A stretch of DNA of 64,000 nt, from contig JBCBBJ010000007.1 of NCBI GenBank assembly GCA_038531745.1, forward strand, positions 124,001 through 188,000, in the 5' to 3' direction. The DNA comes from CALLPQ01 sp038531745. Lineage in GTDB: Bacteria; Pseudomonadota; Alphaproteobacteria; Caulobacterales; Parvularculaceae. The notes beneath the pieces are model-generated. The model saw only the letters and a list, made by a program, of their open reading frames with translations, was not told where the DNA came from and did not search any database. A program made the position numbers and the translations under genes. Positions 35,023-43,148 of the stretch are shown here, piece by piece (position 1 is the stretch's first letter; each line of letters starts with the position of its first letter).

Positions 35023-36072
35023 ATGCGCGATTTGAAAGAAAGAGCTTGGCTTGTGTCATTGGCCTTGGTGACATCCTCGGAAAAAACAACATTCGCACAG
35101 GCGGTCGCCAGTTTGCGCGCCCTGACCCGCGATGACCTTGGCCGGATGGACCAGGAAATCATGATGCGGATGGATTCGCCCGTGGCCATGATCCCCGATC
35201 TTGCCGGTCACTTGATCAATGCCGGCGGTAAGCGCTTGCGCCCGATGCTCACGCTCAGTGCCGCGCGGCTGTTCGGCTATCGCGGCGGGCACCATATCTT
35301 GATGGCTGCCGCGGTTGAGTTGATCCATGGCGCGACCCTTCTGCATGATGATGTTGTCGATGCATCGCGTCTGCGCCGGGGCACGAAAACCGCCAATGTG
35401 ATTTGGGGCAATAAGGAAAGCGTTCTCGTTGGCGACTATATTTTTTCGCGCGCGTTTGAATTGATGGTTTCGGCGGAGAACCTCCGTGTTCTGAAAATTC
35501 TCTCCCATGCCTCCAGCGTGATTGCCGAGGGCGAGGTCTTACAACTGGCAACCCAGAAAAACCTGCAAACCACCCGTGAGATGTATATCGACGTGATCAA
35601 CGCCAAAACCGCGGCTCTTTTTGCAGCGGCAACCCATACCGGTGCCATCATCGCCAGCGCCCCCCAGCGTGAGGAAGTGGCCATGGAAGCCTTTGGCCGC
35701 GATTTTGGTATCGCCTATCAGCTGGTTGATGATGCGCTTGATTATACCGGTTTTGAAGGCAAGCTTGGCAAAACCGTGGGCGATGATTTCCGCGAAGGCA
35801 AAATGACTTTGCCCGTAATTTTAAGTGTGGCCAGCGCCGACGCGGAGGAGCGCCAGTTCTGGCAGCGTACCATTGCCGATGGTCAGCAAGCGGACGAAGA
35901 TTTCGCCGTCGCCTGTGAGATCATGGTGCGCCATGACGCGGTGGGCAAAACACTCGCCCTTGCCGGCCAATATGCCGACAAAGCGATTGCCAATTTAAGC
36001 TCGGTGCCAGCGACGGAAGACACCGAGGCCCTGCGCACGCTTGTGCAAACATCTCTGTCCCGGGCGAATTAG
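35023..36072 (+). CDS. ispB: octaprenyl/polyprenyl diphosphate synthase
   Basis: The 349-residue trans-prenyltransferase makes the long side-chain precursor of ubiquinone. The first aspartate-rich motif is LLHDDVVD (about 107-113), and the second lies in YQLVDDALDYTG (about 233-244). AGGKRLRPML and the GDYIFSRAFELM block are also typical of IspB. The gene diverges from the S49 peptidase. Its TAG stop coincides with the start of the dispersed 73-bp repeat (36070 on). Isoprenoid supply comes from the dxr pathway encoded in this window. Confidence 0.95.
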   Translation: MRDLKERAWLVSLALVTSSEKTTFAQAVASLRALTRDDLGRMDQEIMMRMDSPVAMIPDLAGHLINAGGKRLRPMLTLSAARLFGYRGGHHILMAAAVELIHGATLLHDDVVDASRLRRGTKTANVIWGNKESVLVGDYIFSRAFELMVSAENLRVLKILSHASSVIAEGEVLQLATQKNLQTTREMYIDVINAKTAALFAAATHTGAIIASAPQREEVAMEAFGRDFGIAYQLVDDALDYTGFEGKLGKTVGDDFREGKMTLPVILSVASADAEERQFWQRTIADGQQADEDFAVACEIMVRHDAVGKTLALAGQYADKAIANLSSVPATEDTEALRTLVQTSLSRAN

Positions 36073-36146
36073 GAGCCCAACCGAAAAATCTAATTTCGTC
36101 GTCTGCAAACGCGTTTTTCTGCGCTTTCGGTGCTGCCGTACCAATG
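36069..36146 (+). repeat. second copy of the dispersed 73-bp element, at the ispB stop
   Basis: It aligns with the minus-strand copy at 20566-20638 over about 75 bases with roughly ten differences: shared runs AACCGAAAAATC, TTTCGTCGTCT and CAAACGCGTTTTTCTGCGCTT. The outer arms ACCGAAA (36079-36085) and TTTCGGT (36125-36131) pair perfectly, flanked by AGC/GCT. No flanking direct repeat is visible here. Confidence 0.7.
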
Positions 36147-36179
36147 CGCGGGGGCACGAAGATTAAACAAGGCCCCACC

Positions 36180-37031
36180 TCATTCACAGGGGGAGATTGT
36201 GATTCCCGGTGGCAGTGTTGTTGCTTTATTCCCGCACGCATCGGCAATCTGGGTCTGTTTGAGGTTCTTTGCCGAAGCCAGCGACGCCCCGGATAAATCG
36301 GCGCCCGTAAATATCGATTGATCAACATCGGCATCGGAAAAGTCCGTGTTCATCAGTTTTGCTTGTTCAAAGCGTACCCCTTGAACATCAGCGCCCACAA
36401 ACTGCGCACCAGAAAAGTCAGCGCCGAAGGCCCGCATACTGACGAGATAAGCATCGGAAAGATTCGCGATGGCAAAATTTGATTGCGAAAAAGACGCAAA
36501 CGACAGATTGGCCGCGCTCAGGTCTGTGCCGGCAAAATCCGCCGCGCGCGCCGTTGCCTCGCGCAAATTTGCCCGGTTGAAATTGGCACCGGTAAAAATA
36601 CCAGCCGACAGGTTGGCGTTTTTGAGCCGCGCCTTGGAAAAATTCGCCGTGGGCGCATAAGCAGCCACGAGCCCGGCTTCCTCCATGATGCTGCCCGCAA
36701 ACACAGCACCGGCCAGCGAGGCGCCGTTGAAATTTGCTGCGTTTAACGTACGGCCGGTAAAGTCCTCACCCGTATGATCAGCACCGGTATTGTCCTCACC
36801 GTTATATTGCTTTTTCTCGCCGCTCAGGGTGGGCAGGTCGAGATCGATTTTGCCGAGAACCTTGTCGAGCGCCGGACCAGAATTTTCAATCTGACCCACA
36901 CCGCGCGCAACACTACCCGCCACTTTATCGATGACGGAATTCTTACCGCTATGGCTCTCCACCATGGCCGCAGACAGGGTGGCCGCCATGGCCATCCCGA
37001 ATAGCATGATAAAAAAGACCGACTTCCACAT
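36180..37031 (-). CDS. secreted pentapeptide-repeat protein
   Basis: The 283-residue product has an N-terminal signal peptide (MWKSVFFIMLFGMAMAATLSA) and then, from about residue 85, a long run of pentapeptide repeats of the A(N/D)LxG type, such as TLNAANFNGASLAGAVFAGS and ADLSGASLASA. These fold as a right-handed quadrilateral beta-helix. A short non-repeat tail contains two cysteines (ADACGNK and SPCE) that could form a disulphide. Pentapeptide proteins have varied roles, often protein binding; none can be assigned here. It converges with ispB. Confidence 0.8.
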   Translation of the reverse strand: MWKSVFFIMLFGMAMAATLSAAMVESHSGKNSVIDKVAGSVARGVGQIENSGPALDKVLGKIDLDLPTLSGEKKQYNGEDNTGADHTGEDFTGRTLNAANFNGASLAGAVFAGSIMEEAGLVAAYAPTANFSKARLKNANLSAGIFTGANFNRANLREATARAADFAGTDLSAANLSFASFSQSNFAIANLSDAYLVSMRAFGADFSGAQFVGADVQGVRFEQAKLMNTDFSDADVDQSIFTGADLSGASLASAKNLKQTQIADACGNKATTLPPGITISPCE

Positions 37032-37169
37032 AACGTCTTTCCCCGTAGGACGCGCAATTGCCGGGATAATGACAGGAAGACTTCAAGATAAATTTAACCG
37101 ATCCACCGGATTTTTGCGCAAATCAGCCCCGCGTACCCTCAAAACACGCCCCAATACGCTATATTTTCT

Positions 37170-37200
37170 CTTAAAATGCGAATTATGAAATAATTTTAAG
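37170..37200. promoter_or_regulatory. AT-rich inverted repeat, possible operator or promoter
   Basis: CTTAAAAT (37170-37177) and ATTTTAAG (37193-37200) are perfect 8-bp inverted arms around an AT-rich centre with TATGAA. It lies between the pentapeptide gene start (leftward) and the candidate RNA (rightward), so it could control either one. Confidence 0.4.
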
Positions 37201-37204
37201 ATTA

Positions 37205-37428
37205 TGGAAGGGATTTACAGGCAAATAGGGAGGGCTCAAGCGGTGAACCTCGTTCCCGAAACATTCAGGCCTGCCCCAAACCCCTAACCCTGAATGTTTT
37301 ACACCGTTTAACGCCAGTGCTGTTGGTGACGGGTGCATGTCGGGCTCCGAAACCAGTGAGCGGCATTAGTCGTGAGCATAATGGCACCGTACGGCTAGTC
37401 TCATACGCGGCTGTGCGGTGCCATTTTT
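37205..37428 (+). ncRNA. candidate structured small RNA
   Basis: There is no coding frame here, but the plus strand shows a long interrupted hairpin: AAGCGGTG pairs with CACCGTTT, and inside it AAACATTCAGG (37259-37269) pairs with CCTGAATGTTT (37289-37299). It ends in a strong terminator at 37381-37428. No plus-strand gene precedes it for over 1 kb, so the terminator belongs to a separate transcript. I could not match it to a known RNA class; exact ends are estimates. Confidence 0.45.
37381..37428 (+). terminator. orphan rho-independent terminator
   Basis: ATGGCACCG-TACGGC pairs with GCTGTG-CGGTGCCAT (13 or more pairs including two G-T) and is followed by TTTTTAT on the plus strand. On the minus strand no T run follows. 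Confidence 0.75.
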
Positions 37429-37449
37429 ATGGGGCGCCGTCCGGAAATT

Positions 37450-38517
37450 TCAGCGGTGTTGGGCGCAGGCCCCGGTTTGTTCGTCGTTGGTATCATGAAT
37501 GGCAATCACGCGCGGTTTCGAGTTTTGGGTACGGGCCAACACCCAGTCAGCCACGTCCGTCCACACTCTGTGCGCCTGCAGATCACGAAACAGTAAATGC
37601 CAGCCCGCCGGATAGGCAATCATGGTGGTTTGGGTGGGCAAAGTGTCAGAAATCGTTCTCGCCACATCCGCCAGATCGTTGACCGGCACAAGCTCATCGC
37701 GGCATCCCATGAGAAAAAGAACCTCGCCCTGTTGATGGTGCGCGCTTTGGTTGGCGCGGCCCATGAGCCGGACGAGACCGGCAATCGTGCGCAAGGGTGT
37801 TTCCTTGACGACAAAGGGATCAGCCTGCATGCCGCGCAAAATAGGAATATTATCCGTAGACTGACGGGCAGCGCGCGCGCCGGTTAGCGTTTTGCCCGGC
37901 GCAAATGTTGCCGCGATCGACAAGGTCATCCTGTAAGCCAGAGGCATCCGCGCACCGCCCCAAATCGCCGGCGCCGCCAGAATAACGCCATCAGCAAGCG
38001 GCATCGCCGCGGTCGACCGGTCCGTGCGGTTGGCCGCCATCGCCAAGGCCCCGCCCATGGAATGGCCCAGCACAAAAACCGGCACCCCCGGATGGTGAGC
38101 GCGCACTGCGGTCACCATCGCCTGAAGGTCAAGAACCAGTTGCGCCGTCCCTGGCCAGGGCGACCCCGCACGGTGATTGCGGCCAAAACTACGCTGATCA
38201 TAAGCGTAGACAGTCAACCCGGCGGCTGACCACGCCGCGCCAGCACCGGCAAAGGCATGGGCGTAATCATTCATCCCGTGAACGGCGATCAGGATGGCAT
38301 TTGGCGCGGTGCCGATTGATGCCGCCTGCCAAACTGTCATAGCTAGCGCGGTGCCATCGGTACTGATCACGGCATCATCATCCGGGTCCGCCGTATCCAA
38401 ACCGACGAGGGCCGGCATCCGCACCGGCGGCGCAATATCGGGGTCGCTGATACAGCCGCCGAGCACAGCCGCAAGAGCGATAAGCCACACAAGGCGGCGG
38501 CCCAAAGGGTGGACCAA
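37450..38517 (-). CDS. alpha/beta hydrolase lipoprotein (lysophospholipase-like)
   Basis: The product has the monoacylglycerol/lysophospholipase type of alpha/beta hydrolase: HGMNDYAHAF oxyanion region, YAYDQRSFGRN, nucleophile elbow GHSMGG, and a late Asp/His pair (GCRDELVP and AGWHLLFRD). The N-terminus carries a lipoprotein signal: a basic start GRR, hydrophobic LVWLIALAAV and lipobox LGGC, so it is probably anchored in an envelope membrane. I place the start at TTG 38517, which makes this a normal 21-residue signal (355 residues in all). A GTG at 38625 would add 36 residues. Confidence 0.8.
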   Translation of the reverse strand: MVHPLGRRLVWLIALAAVLGGCISDPDIAPPVRMPALVGLDTADPDDDAVISTDGTALAMTVWQAASIGTAPNAILIAVHGMNDYAHAFAGAGAAWSAAGLTVYAYDQRSFGRNHRAGSPWPGTAQLVLDLQAMVTAVRAHHPGVPVFVLGHSMGGALAMAANRTDRSTAAMPLADGVILAAPAIWGGARMPLAYRMTLSIAATFAPGKTLTGARAARQSTDNIPILRGMQADPFVVKETPLRTIAGLVRLMGRANQSAHHQQGEVLFLMGCRDELVPVNDLADVARTISDTLPTQTTMIAYPAGWHLLFRDLQAHRVWTDVADWVLARTQNSKPRVIAIHDTNDEQTGACAQHR

Positions 38518-38694
38518 ATAACCTGTTGTCAGCCGAAAGATATGCACCCCCAAGGTGAGCAAGAAAACAATACCGCCGGTTCGGCTAACAGGCGACCACG
38601 TCGAGGCTGGCCCTTTGAGGGGCACCCTTTGCAGGGGCCGGACCGCGCCCTATGGTGGTCAGCCGCGTATTCTGTTGAAGGAAAGGCACGGCCC

Positions 38695-39360
38695 GTGAAA
38701 CTATATGGATATTGGCGATCAAGCGCCACCTGGCGTGTACGGATTGCCTTGGCCTTAAAGGGGCTAACTGCCGAATATGTACCCGTCAATTTGCTGGCGG
38801 GTGCACAAACGGCGCCGGGCTATACCGCGATCAATCCACAAAATCTTGTGCCTAGCCTTGAGACCGATGATGGGGATCTGCTGACCCAATCGCTGGCTAT
38901 TATCCGCTATCTTGATCGGGCCTATCCGGATCAACCCCTTACCCCGCTTGACCCGGCTAAGGCGGCGCAAGTGGAGGCCGTTGCCATGACCATTGCCTGT
39001 GAAGCCCAACCTTTTGGGAATCTGCGTGTACTGACCATGCTGCAGGATGACCATGGTTTTTCCAAAACCGACATTGCCAACTGGATCAATCGCTGGCCGG
39101 TCAAGGCCTTGCACGCCGCGCAACAGCTAATTGCCCGCCACCAGCCGGGCGTGAACAGCATGTTTAGCTTTGGCGATACACCAGGGCTGGCGGAGGCATT
39201 TTTGATCCCCCAATTGGCGCCGGTGCGCCGGTTTGGCGGTGATCTTTCCGGGCTAGACCGATTGCTGGCCGTTGAAGCGGCGTGTACGGCGCATCCAGCC
39301 TTTATCGACGCACACCCGGACAATCAACCAGATCATCCGGACCGGGAGGACCCATCATGA
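38695..39360 (+). CDS. maiA: maleylacetoacetate isomerase (zeta-class glutathione S-transferase)
   Basis: The 221-residue product starts KLYGYWRSSATWRVRIALALKG, the zeta-class glutathione-binding motif, where the usual SSC is SSA. It continues INPQNLVPSLETDDGDLLTQSLAIIRYLD. It isomerises maleylacetoacetate in tyrosine breakdown, or acts on similar compounds. The GTG start at 38695 places the motif at the N-terminus, with AAGGAAAGG upstream. Its TGA overlaps the ATG of the carbonic anhydrase gene. No other tyrosine-catabolic gene lies nearby, so the in vivo substrate is uncertain. Confidence 0.9.
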   Translation: MKLYGYWRSSATWRVRIALALKGLTAEYVPVNLLAGAQTAPGYTAINPQNLVPSLETDDGDLLTQSLAIIRYLDRAYPDQPLTPLDPAKAAQVEAVAMTIACEAQPFGNLRVLTMLQDDHGFSKTDIANWINRWPVKALHAAQQLIARHQPGVNSMFSFGDTPGLAEAFLIPQLAPVRRFGGDLSGLDRLLAVEAACTAHPAFIDAHPDNQPDHPDREDPS

Positions 39361-39905
39361 AGCCGCTGATTTTTGCCATTGCAGGCAAGACGCCGCAAAT
39401 CCACGCCGACGCTTTTGTTGCGCCGGGGGCCGTTGTGTGCGGTGACGTGCGGATCGATGCCGATGCCTCGGTCTGGTATGGCTGTGTCCTGCGCGCGGAT
39501 TGCCACCGGATTGAGATTGGCGAGGGCGCCAATATTCAGGATGGGACAATCATTCACGTGGACGACCCGTCGGTTGGCGGCACGCCCACATTGATCGGCA
39601 AGAATGTGTTGGTAGGACATCGCTGTATGCTGCATGGCTGCAGTGTGGAGGAGGAAGGATTTGTTGGCATGGGTGCTACCATGCTTGACGGAAGCAGCGT
39701 TGCCACCGGCGGCTTTCTCGCGGCTGGCGCTTTTCTAGGGCCCCGCAAACGGGTTCCCGCCGGGGAAATGTGGGCCGGATTGCCCGCAAAAAAACTGCGT
39801 GACCTTAAACCGGGTGAGGACAAAATGGCCCTTGCGGGTACCACCCATTATGTGCAGGAAGCCCGCATTCACGCAGCCGCGCTGAAGGCCATGCCGCAGG
39901 GATAA
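39357..39905 (+). CDS. gamma-class carbonic anhydrase family protein
   Basis: The 182-residue left-handed beta-helix protein matches the YrdA/PaaY/CaiE group. The metal-binding histidines appear in GTIIHVDDP, VGHRCMLHGC. The hexapeptide pattern runs from HADAFVAPGAVV through FVGMGATML. A C-terminal helix starts near LKPGEDKMALAG. The ATG at 39357 overlaps the maiA stop (ATGA) and has GGGAGG upstream, so translation is coupled. It may hydrate CO2, but enzyme activity is unproven for many members. Confidence 0.9.
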   Translation: MKPLIFAIAGKTPQIHADAFVAPGAVVCGDVRIDADASVWYGCVLRADCHRIEIGEGANIQDGTIIHVDDPSVGGTPTLIGKNVLVGHRCMLHGCSVEEEGFVGMGATMLDGSSVATGGFLAAGAFLGPRKRVPAGEMWAGLPAKKLRDLKPGEDKMALAGTTHYVQEARIHAAALKAMPQG

Positions 39906-40129
39906 AAGGTCACAATTCTAGTGTGCCCCATGACGCACGGGCTTCCCGCTACTTGACCCCAGAAGCCCAATAGTCTTCGCCTACTGAGGAGTTTACGGTT
40001 AGCTTTTATGGTGCCTCCTTTAAAAGGAGCATCAGAGGCGACCTCATAGTCCCCATAACCAAACCGCGGAAAGCCCGATGCACAAATCCGTTCGCAGCGG
40101 CGCGATGCGTCGTCCCGCAAAGAGGCGGC

Positions 40130-40585
40130 CTAACCGCGCATGCCCGATAGGCCGGAGATAAGGGTCAACAGGCTTAAACCACCTGACGCATAGGTGCCCC
40201 AAGCAAGGGAGACACCATCCTGACCCATAATATTCAGCCCAAAGAAGGCAATGGCACCGATAGAGGCAACACCAGCCAAGGTTGTCACAAGGCTGGTTAG
40301 CCTGCCCACAAACGGCAACAGACCCAGAATACCGAGGACCGCAGCGACGCCGGAAACGCCCATGGCCGCCGCAATGGCCGTGCCGCGCATGCCATCTTTT
40401 GGCTCACACTCGCCCTCAAACGTAAAGTCTTGCTGGGTCACGCAACCGATGGTGTCACCAACAAAATAGCTGCCCGCGATGGCCCGTTCCGCATCACCGG
40501 AGAATGACCCGGAAATGGTCTCGCTAAAGAGCGGTGCAAAATAAAGCGACGCCATAACTGCCAGTGGAAGAAGAATTCTAATCAT
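40130..40585 (-). CDS. small membrane protein of unknown function
   Basis: The 151-residue product has an N-terminal hydrophobic segment (MIRILLPLAVMASLYFAPLF), a polar loop with two cysteines (IGCVTQQDFTFEGECEP, about 45-61), then three hydrophobic segments to the C-terminus (about 68-90, 95-115, 125-147). The loop probably lies outside the inner membrane with its cysteines bonded. The ATG at 40585 was chosen because the codons before it are not hydrophobic or conserved-looking. No family recognised. Confidence 0.6.
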   Translation of the reverse strand: MIRILLPLAVMASLYFAPLFSETISGSFSGDAERAIAGSYFVGDTIGCVTQQDFTFEGECEPKDGMRGTAIAAAMGVSGVAAVLGILGLLPFVGRLTSLVTTLAGVASIGAIAFFGLNIMGQDGVSLAWGTYASGGLSLLTLISGLSGMRG

Positions 40586-40889
40586 AATAACCCCATTATG
40601 CCCATGATACCCCCAAGACCAACGCCTTAAGGAAGATACTTCCCCTAACGGCAAGCACGCGCCAATACGCATCGATTGGCCCGACATCACCGTCGGAAGA
40701 GAGTTTACCTTTTGTTTACCATGACGCAAGAGCCCATTTGGGGCCGCCACGGCATGCGGCGGCCAAAGCGTGTTGATGAGGGCGCATTGGTGAGGGCGCA
40801 GTAGGTCTGAGCTGGAAGGATTTTGGCGTTTGCGCCGCTATTGAGAAGGTATGGGGCCAGAACGCGGCGGTAACACCAAGTCAAATCTG
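40586..40889. other. 304-base gap downstream of the PEP-CTERM gene
   Basis: Both flanking genes read leftward. No convincing coding frame, RNA fold or promoter is seen apart from the hairpin that ends the PEP-CTERM gene. Confidence 0.4.
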
Positions 40890-40911
40890 CAAAAGCCGTT
40901 TTCGCGGCTTT
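40890..40911 (-). terminator. terminator overlapping the PEP-CTERM gene stop
   Basis: AAAGCCG and CGGCTTT form a 7-bp stem with a six-base loop, followed by a short T tail on the minus strand. It overlaps the TAA stop at 40910-40912. Confidence 0.5.
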
Positions 40912-41650
40912 ACGCGCTGCTGGGCAGGGCGTGTGCCATACGAAACAAGCCGCCGCGCTGCGTCTCCCGCGCTGGCTGACGCTGGCGTTTGAGCCGATGG
41001 CCAAGCCCCGCAAAGCCAAGGATCATAAAAAACCAGGTATCCGGTTCCGGCGTGGCGGCAACCACGGAGGAGAAGGTTAGCGTGCCCCCATCAACAAATG
41101 TGCTGCCGCCCACAAGACCAAGACCAGAGGTGCCGATAACAATAGTGTTACAGCCGCCAATACCGGCACACGCCGCCACAAAACTATCGGTGTTCACCTC
41201 AAAGAGCCCGGTTGTACCGCCCGGGACTTCGGTAAACTCAAAAATGGAGCCCGAACCATCTGGCGCAGTGAGGCCGGGTGTGGTCGCCAAGGTAAAGTCT
41301 AAGCCACCGCCGGGTGTTTCTATGATATTGCCCAACAATACCGATACATAAATGGCACCCGACGCCGACGGCACCGATGAGGCGATGTTGAATAGAAGGG
41401 ACGCGTTACCCATACTCGTGGAGGTGCCCGAGATATCTTGGCCAAAGCGTAAGAAGCCAAGATCACCGGGATCAAACCGCACACGGGTGTCAGGGTCTGG
41501 CGCCCCCACAAGATCGGTCAGGTTGCCAGGCTCTGGAATGGGGCCGGCCACGCCATAGGCATTGGTGGGGAAGATGGTGGTTTCCGCCACGGCCGGGCCA
41601 CAAAACCCGGCCGCAAAACCGACAATAAGACTTAGAAAGAGCGTACGCAC
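40910..41650 (-). CDS. PEPxxW-CTERM sorting-domain exported protein
   Basis: The 246-residue product has a signal peptide (MRTLFLSLIVGFAAGFCGPAVA) and a Gly/Ser/Thr-rich beta-type body. Near the C-terminus is the tripartite sorting signal PEPDTWFFMILGFAGLGHRLKRQR: PEP motif, hydrophobic helix, basic cluster. This is the proteobacterial PEPxxW type handled by exosortase/EpsH systems, which export it with exopolysaccharide. Unusually, about 22 residues follow the basic cluster (from QPARETQ to PSSA), whereas the signal normally ends the protein. No exosortase is encoded in this window. Confidence 0.8.
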   Translation of the reverse strand: MRTLFLSLIVGFAAGFCGPAVAETTIFPTNAYGVAGPIPEPGNLTDLVGAPDPDTRVRFDPGDLGFLRFGQDISGTSTSMGNASLLFNIASSVPSASGAIYVSVLLGNIIETPGGGLDFTLATTPGLTAPDGSGSIFEFTEVPGGTTGLFEVNTDSFVAACAGIGGCNTIVIGTSGLGLVGGSTFVDGGTLTFSSVVAATPEPDTWFFMILGFAGLGHRLKRQRQPARETQRGGLFRMAHALPSSA

Positions 41651-41964
41651 ATCAAACTCATCCTCTGTAGGGCAAAAGACCGCAAACCTTGTTTCAAATT
41701 AGAGAGACTGTTTTGCGATTTCGTTGCGGCGAACCGACGACTTTTCGCACGCATATTTACAAAGCCCTAACGCTGTTCTGCCTGAACCTGTTTTCGTTCG
41801 TATATCGCGCCAAGCAGAGCGGGTATGAAATGGGCGCTTGCCAGTTTCACCGTCTTCCGGTCTTGTGTGCAGGCGCGGGGACCATAACCAGATCGTCCCT
41901 TTTTTGAACCAATCCCGCCCCGTAAATGCGCGCCTCTTTTTCATCAGCCCGCCTACCCATACCA

Positions 41965-43104
41965 ATGACAACGCCGCTCACCCGTTATGAGGACTTGATC
42001 GCCGAAGGTGTTTTAGCGCCAGACGCCCAGCAGCGCGCGTGCATCGCCCGGTTGACCGAATTGGCCATAAGCCTGACCCGTTGGGAAAAGCGCCAGCCAA
42101 CGGGGCTGCGCCGATTTAATCCATTTAGCAGAACAGCCCCCACACCCACCGGTTTTTATATTTGGGGCGGCGTGGGGCGCGGCAAAACCCTGTTGATGGA
42201 TCTGTTTTTTAACAATACGGCGTTTACGGATAAACAACGCGTTCATTTTCACGAATTCATGCAGCAGGTACATGGCGAGATCGCCCGCTGGCGCGGTTTG
42301 ACTGAAGCAGAACGATTACGTGAGCCAACCTATCACCGCGACGATGGCGACGACCCCATCGCGCCAGTTGCCCGTGCCATCATCAAGCGGGGGCGGTTGA
42401 TTTGTTTTGATGAATTTCATGTGAACGATATCACCGACGCGATGATCCTGGGCCGCTTGTTTGACGACCTCTTCCGTGAAAAGGCCGTGGTCGTTGCCAC
42501 ATCAAACCGCCATCCCACTGATCTTTATAAGGATGGCCTGAACCGGGGGTTATTCGAACCCTTCATTGACCGGCTGACCGCGCACATGGAGACTTTCAAT
42601 CTGGCAGCGGCCAAGGACTATCGGCTGGACCGGTTGCCGGGCCAACAGGTTTATTTTTATCCGCTGTCGAGCGAAACCACTGCGCGGATGGATCGGATCT
42701 GGGCAGGAATTATTGCCGGGGCCGAAGAAGCGTCGGAGACCATTGATGTGGGAAATCGTCCGTTGAAAATCGCCCGCGCGGCGCGGGGGTGCGCGCGCTT
42801 TACCTTTGACGAATTGTGCGCCCAGCCCCTTGGTCCGGCCGACTATCTCGCCATTGCCCAGCGTTATGGTACGATATTGATTGATGATGTGGCGGTGATG
42901 ACCGCAGAACACCGCAACGAGGCAAAACGTTTTGTTACGCTTGTAGATGCGCTTTATGAGCGCGAGGTAAAAGTGGTGATCAGCGCTGATGGCCCGGCCG
43001 ATTCGCTTTATGTGGCAGGAAGTGAAGCGTTTGAATTTGACCGCACGGTCTCGCGGCTGTTGGAAATGCAGTCTAAGGAATATCTTTCCCGGGAACGCCA
43101 GTAG
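41965..43104 (+). CDS. zapE: cell division protein ZapE (AFG1-like ATPase)
   Basis: The 379-residue AAA-type ATPase has Walker A GGVGRGKTLLMDLFF (about 59-73), Walker B LICFDEFHVND (about 144-154), the Arg-finger region and VATSNRHPTDLYKDGLNR. ZapE acts at the division ring during constriction, mainly under low oxygen or stress; the mitochondrial relative AFG1/LACE1 acts in protein quality control. I chose ATG 41965 (MTTPLTRYEDL) as in relatives, although ATG 41926 is in frame. Neither has a clear ribosome site. The gene diverges from the PEP-CTERM gene. Confidence 0.92.
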   Translation: MTTPLTRYEDLIAEGVLAPDAQQRACIARLTELAISLTRWEKRQPTGLRRFNPFSRTAPTPTGFYIWGGVGRGKTLLMDLFFNNTAFTDKQRVHFHEFMQQVHGEIARWRGLTEAERLREPTYHRDDGDDPIAPVARAIIKRGRLICFDEFHVNDITDAMILGRLFDDLFREKAVVVATSNRHPTDLYKDGLNRGLFEPFIDRLTAHMETFNLAAAKDYRLDRLPGQQVYFYPLSSETTARMDRIWAGIIAGAEEASETIDVGNRPLKIARAARGCARFTFDELCAQPLGPADYLAIAQRYGTILIDDVAVMTAEHRNEAKRFVTLVDALYEREVKVVISADGPADSLYVAGSEAFEFDRTVSRLLEMQSKEYLSRERQ

Positions 43105-43148
43105 ACAACGCCAATAGACAAAACCAGTAGACGTGGGCGCGCGCCCCG

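Noticed and set aside
34809..35135. Plus-strand frame with a good ribosome site (GGGGAGAGAAAATG) before ispB
   Set aside because: The encoded sequence has no recognisable domain and overlaps the ispB start in another frame. The site may instead mark a leader, but I could not support a protein.
39869..40120. Minus-strand frame of 83 residues between the carbonic anhydrase and membrane-protein genes
   Set aside because: Arg/Cys-rich, overlaps the end of the carbonic anhydrase gene, no family signature; the GGAGG in it is part of a short AAAGGAG palindrome.
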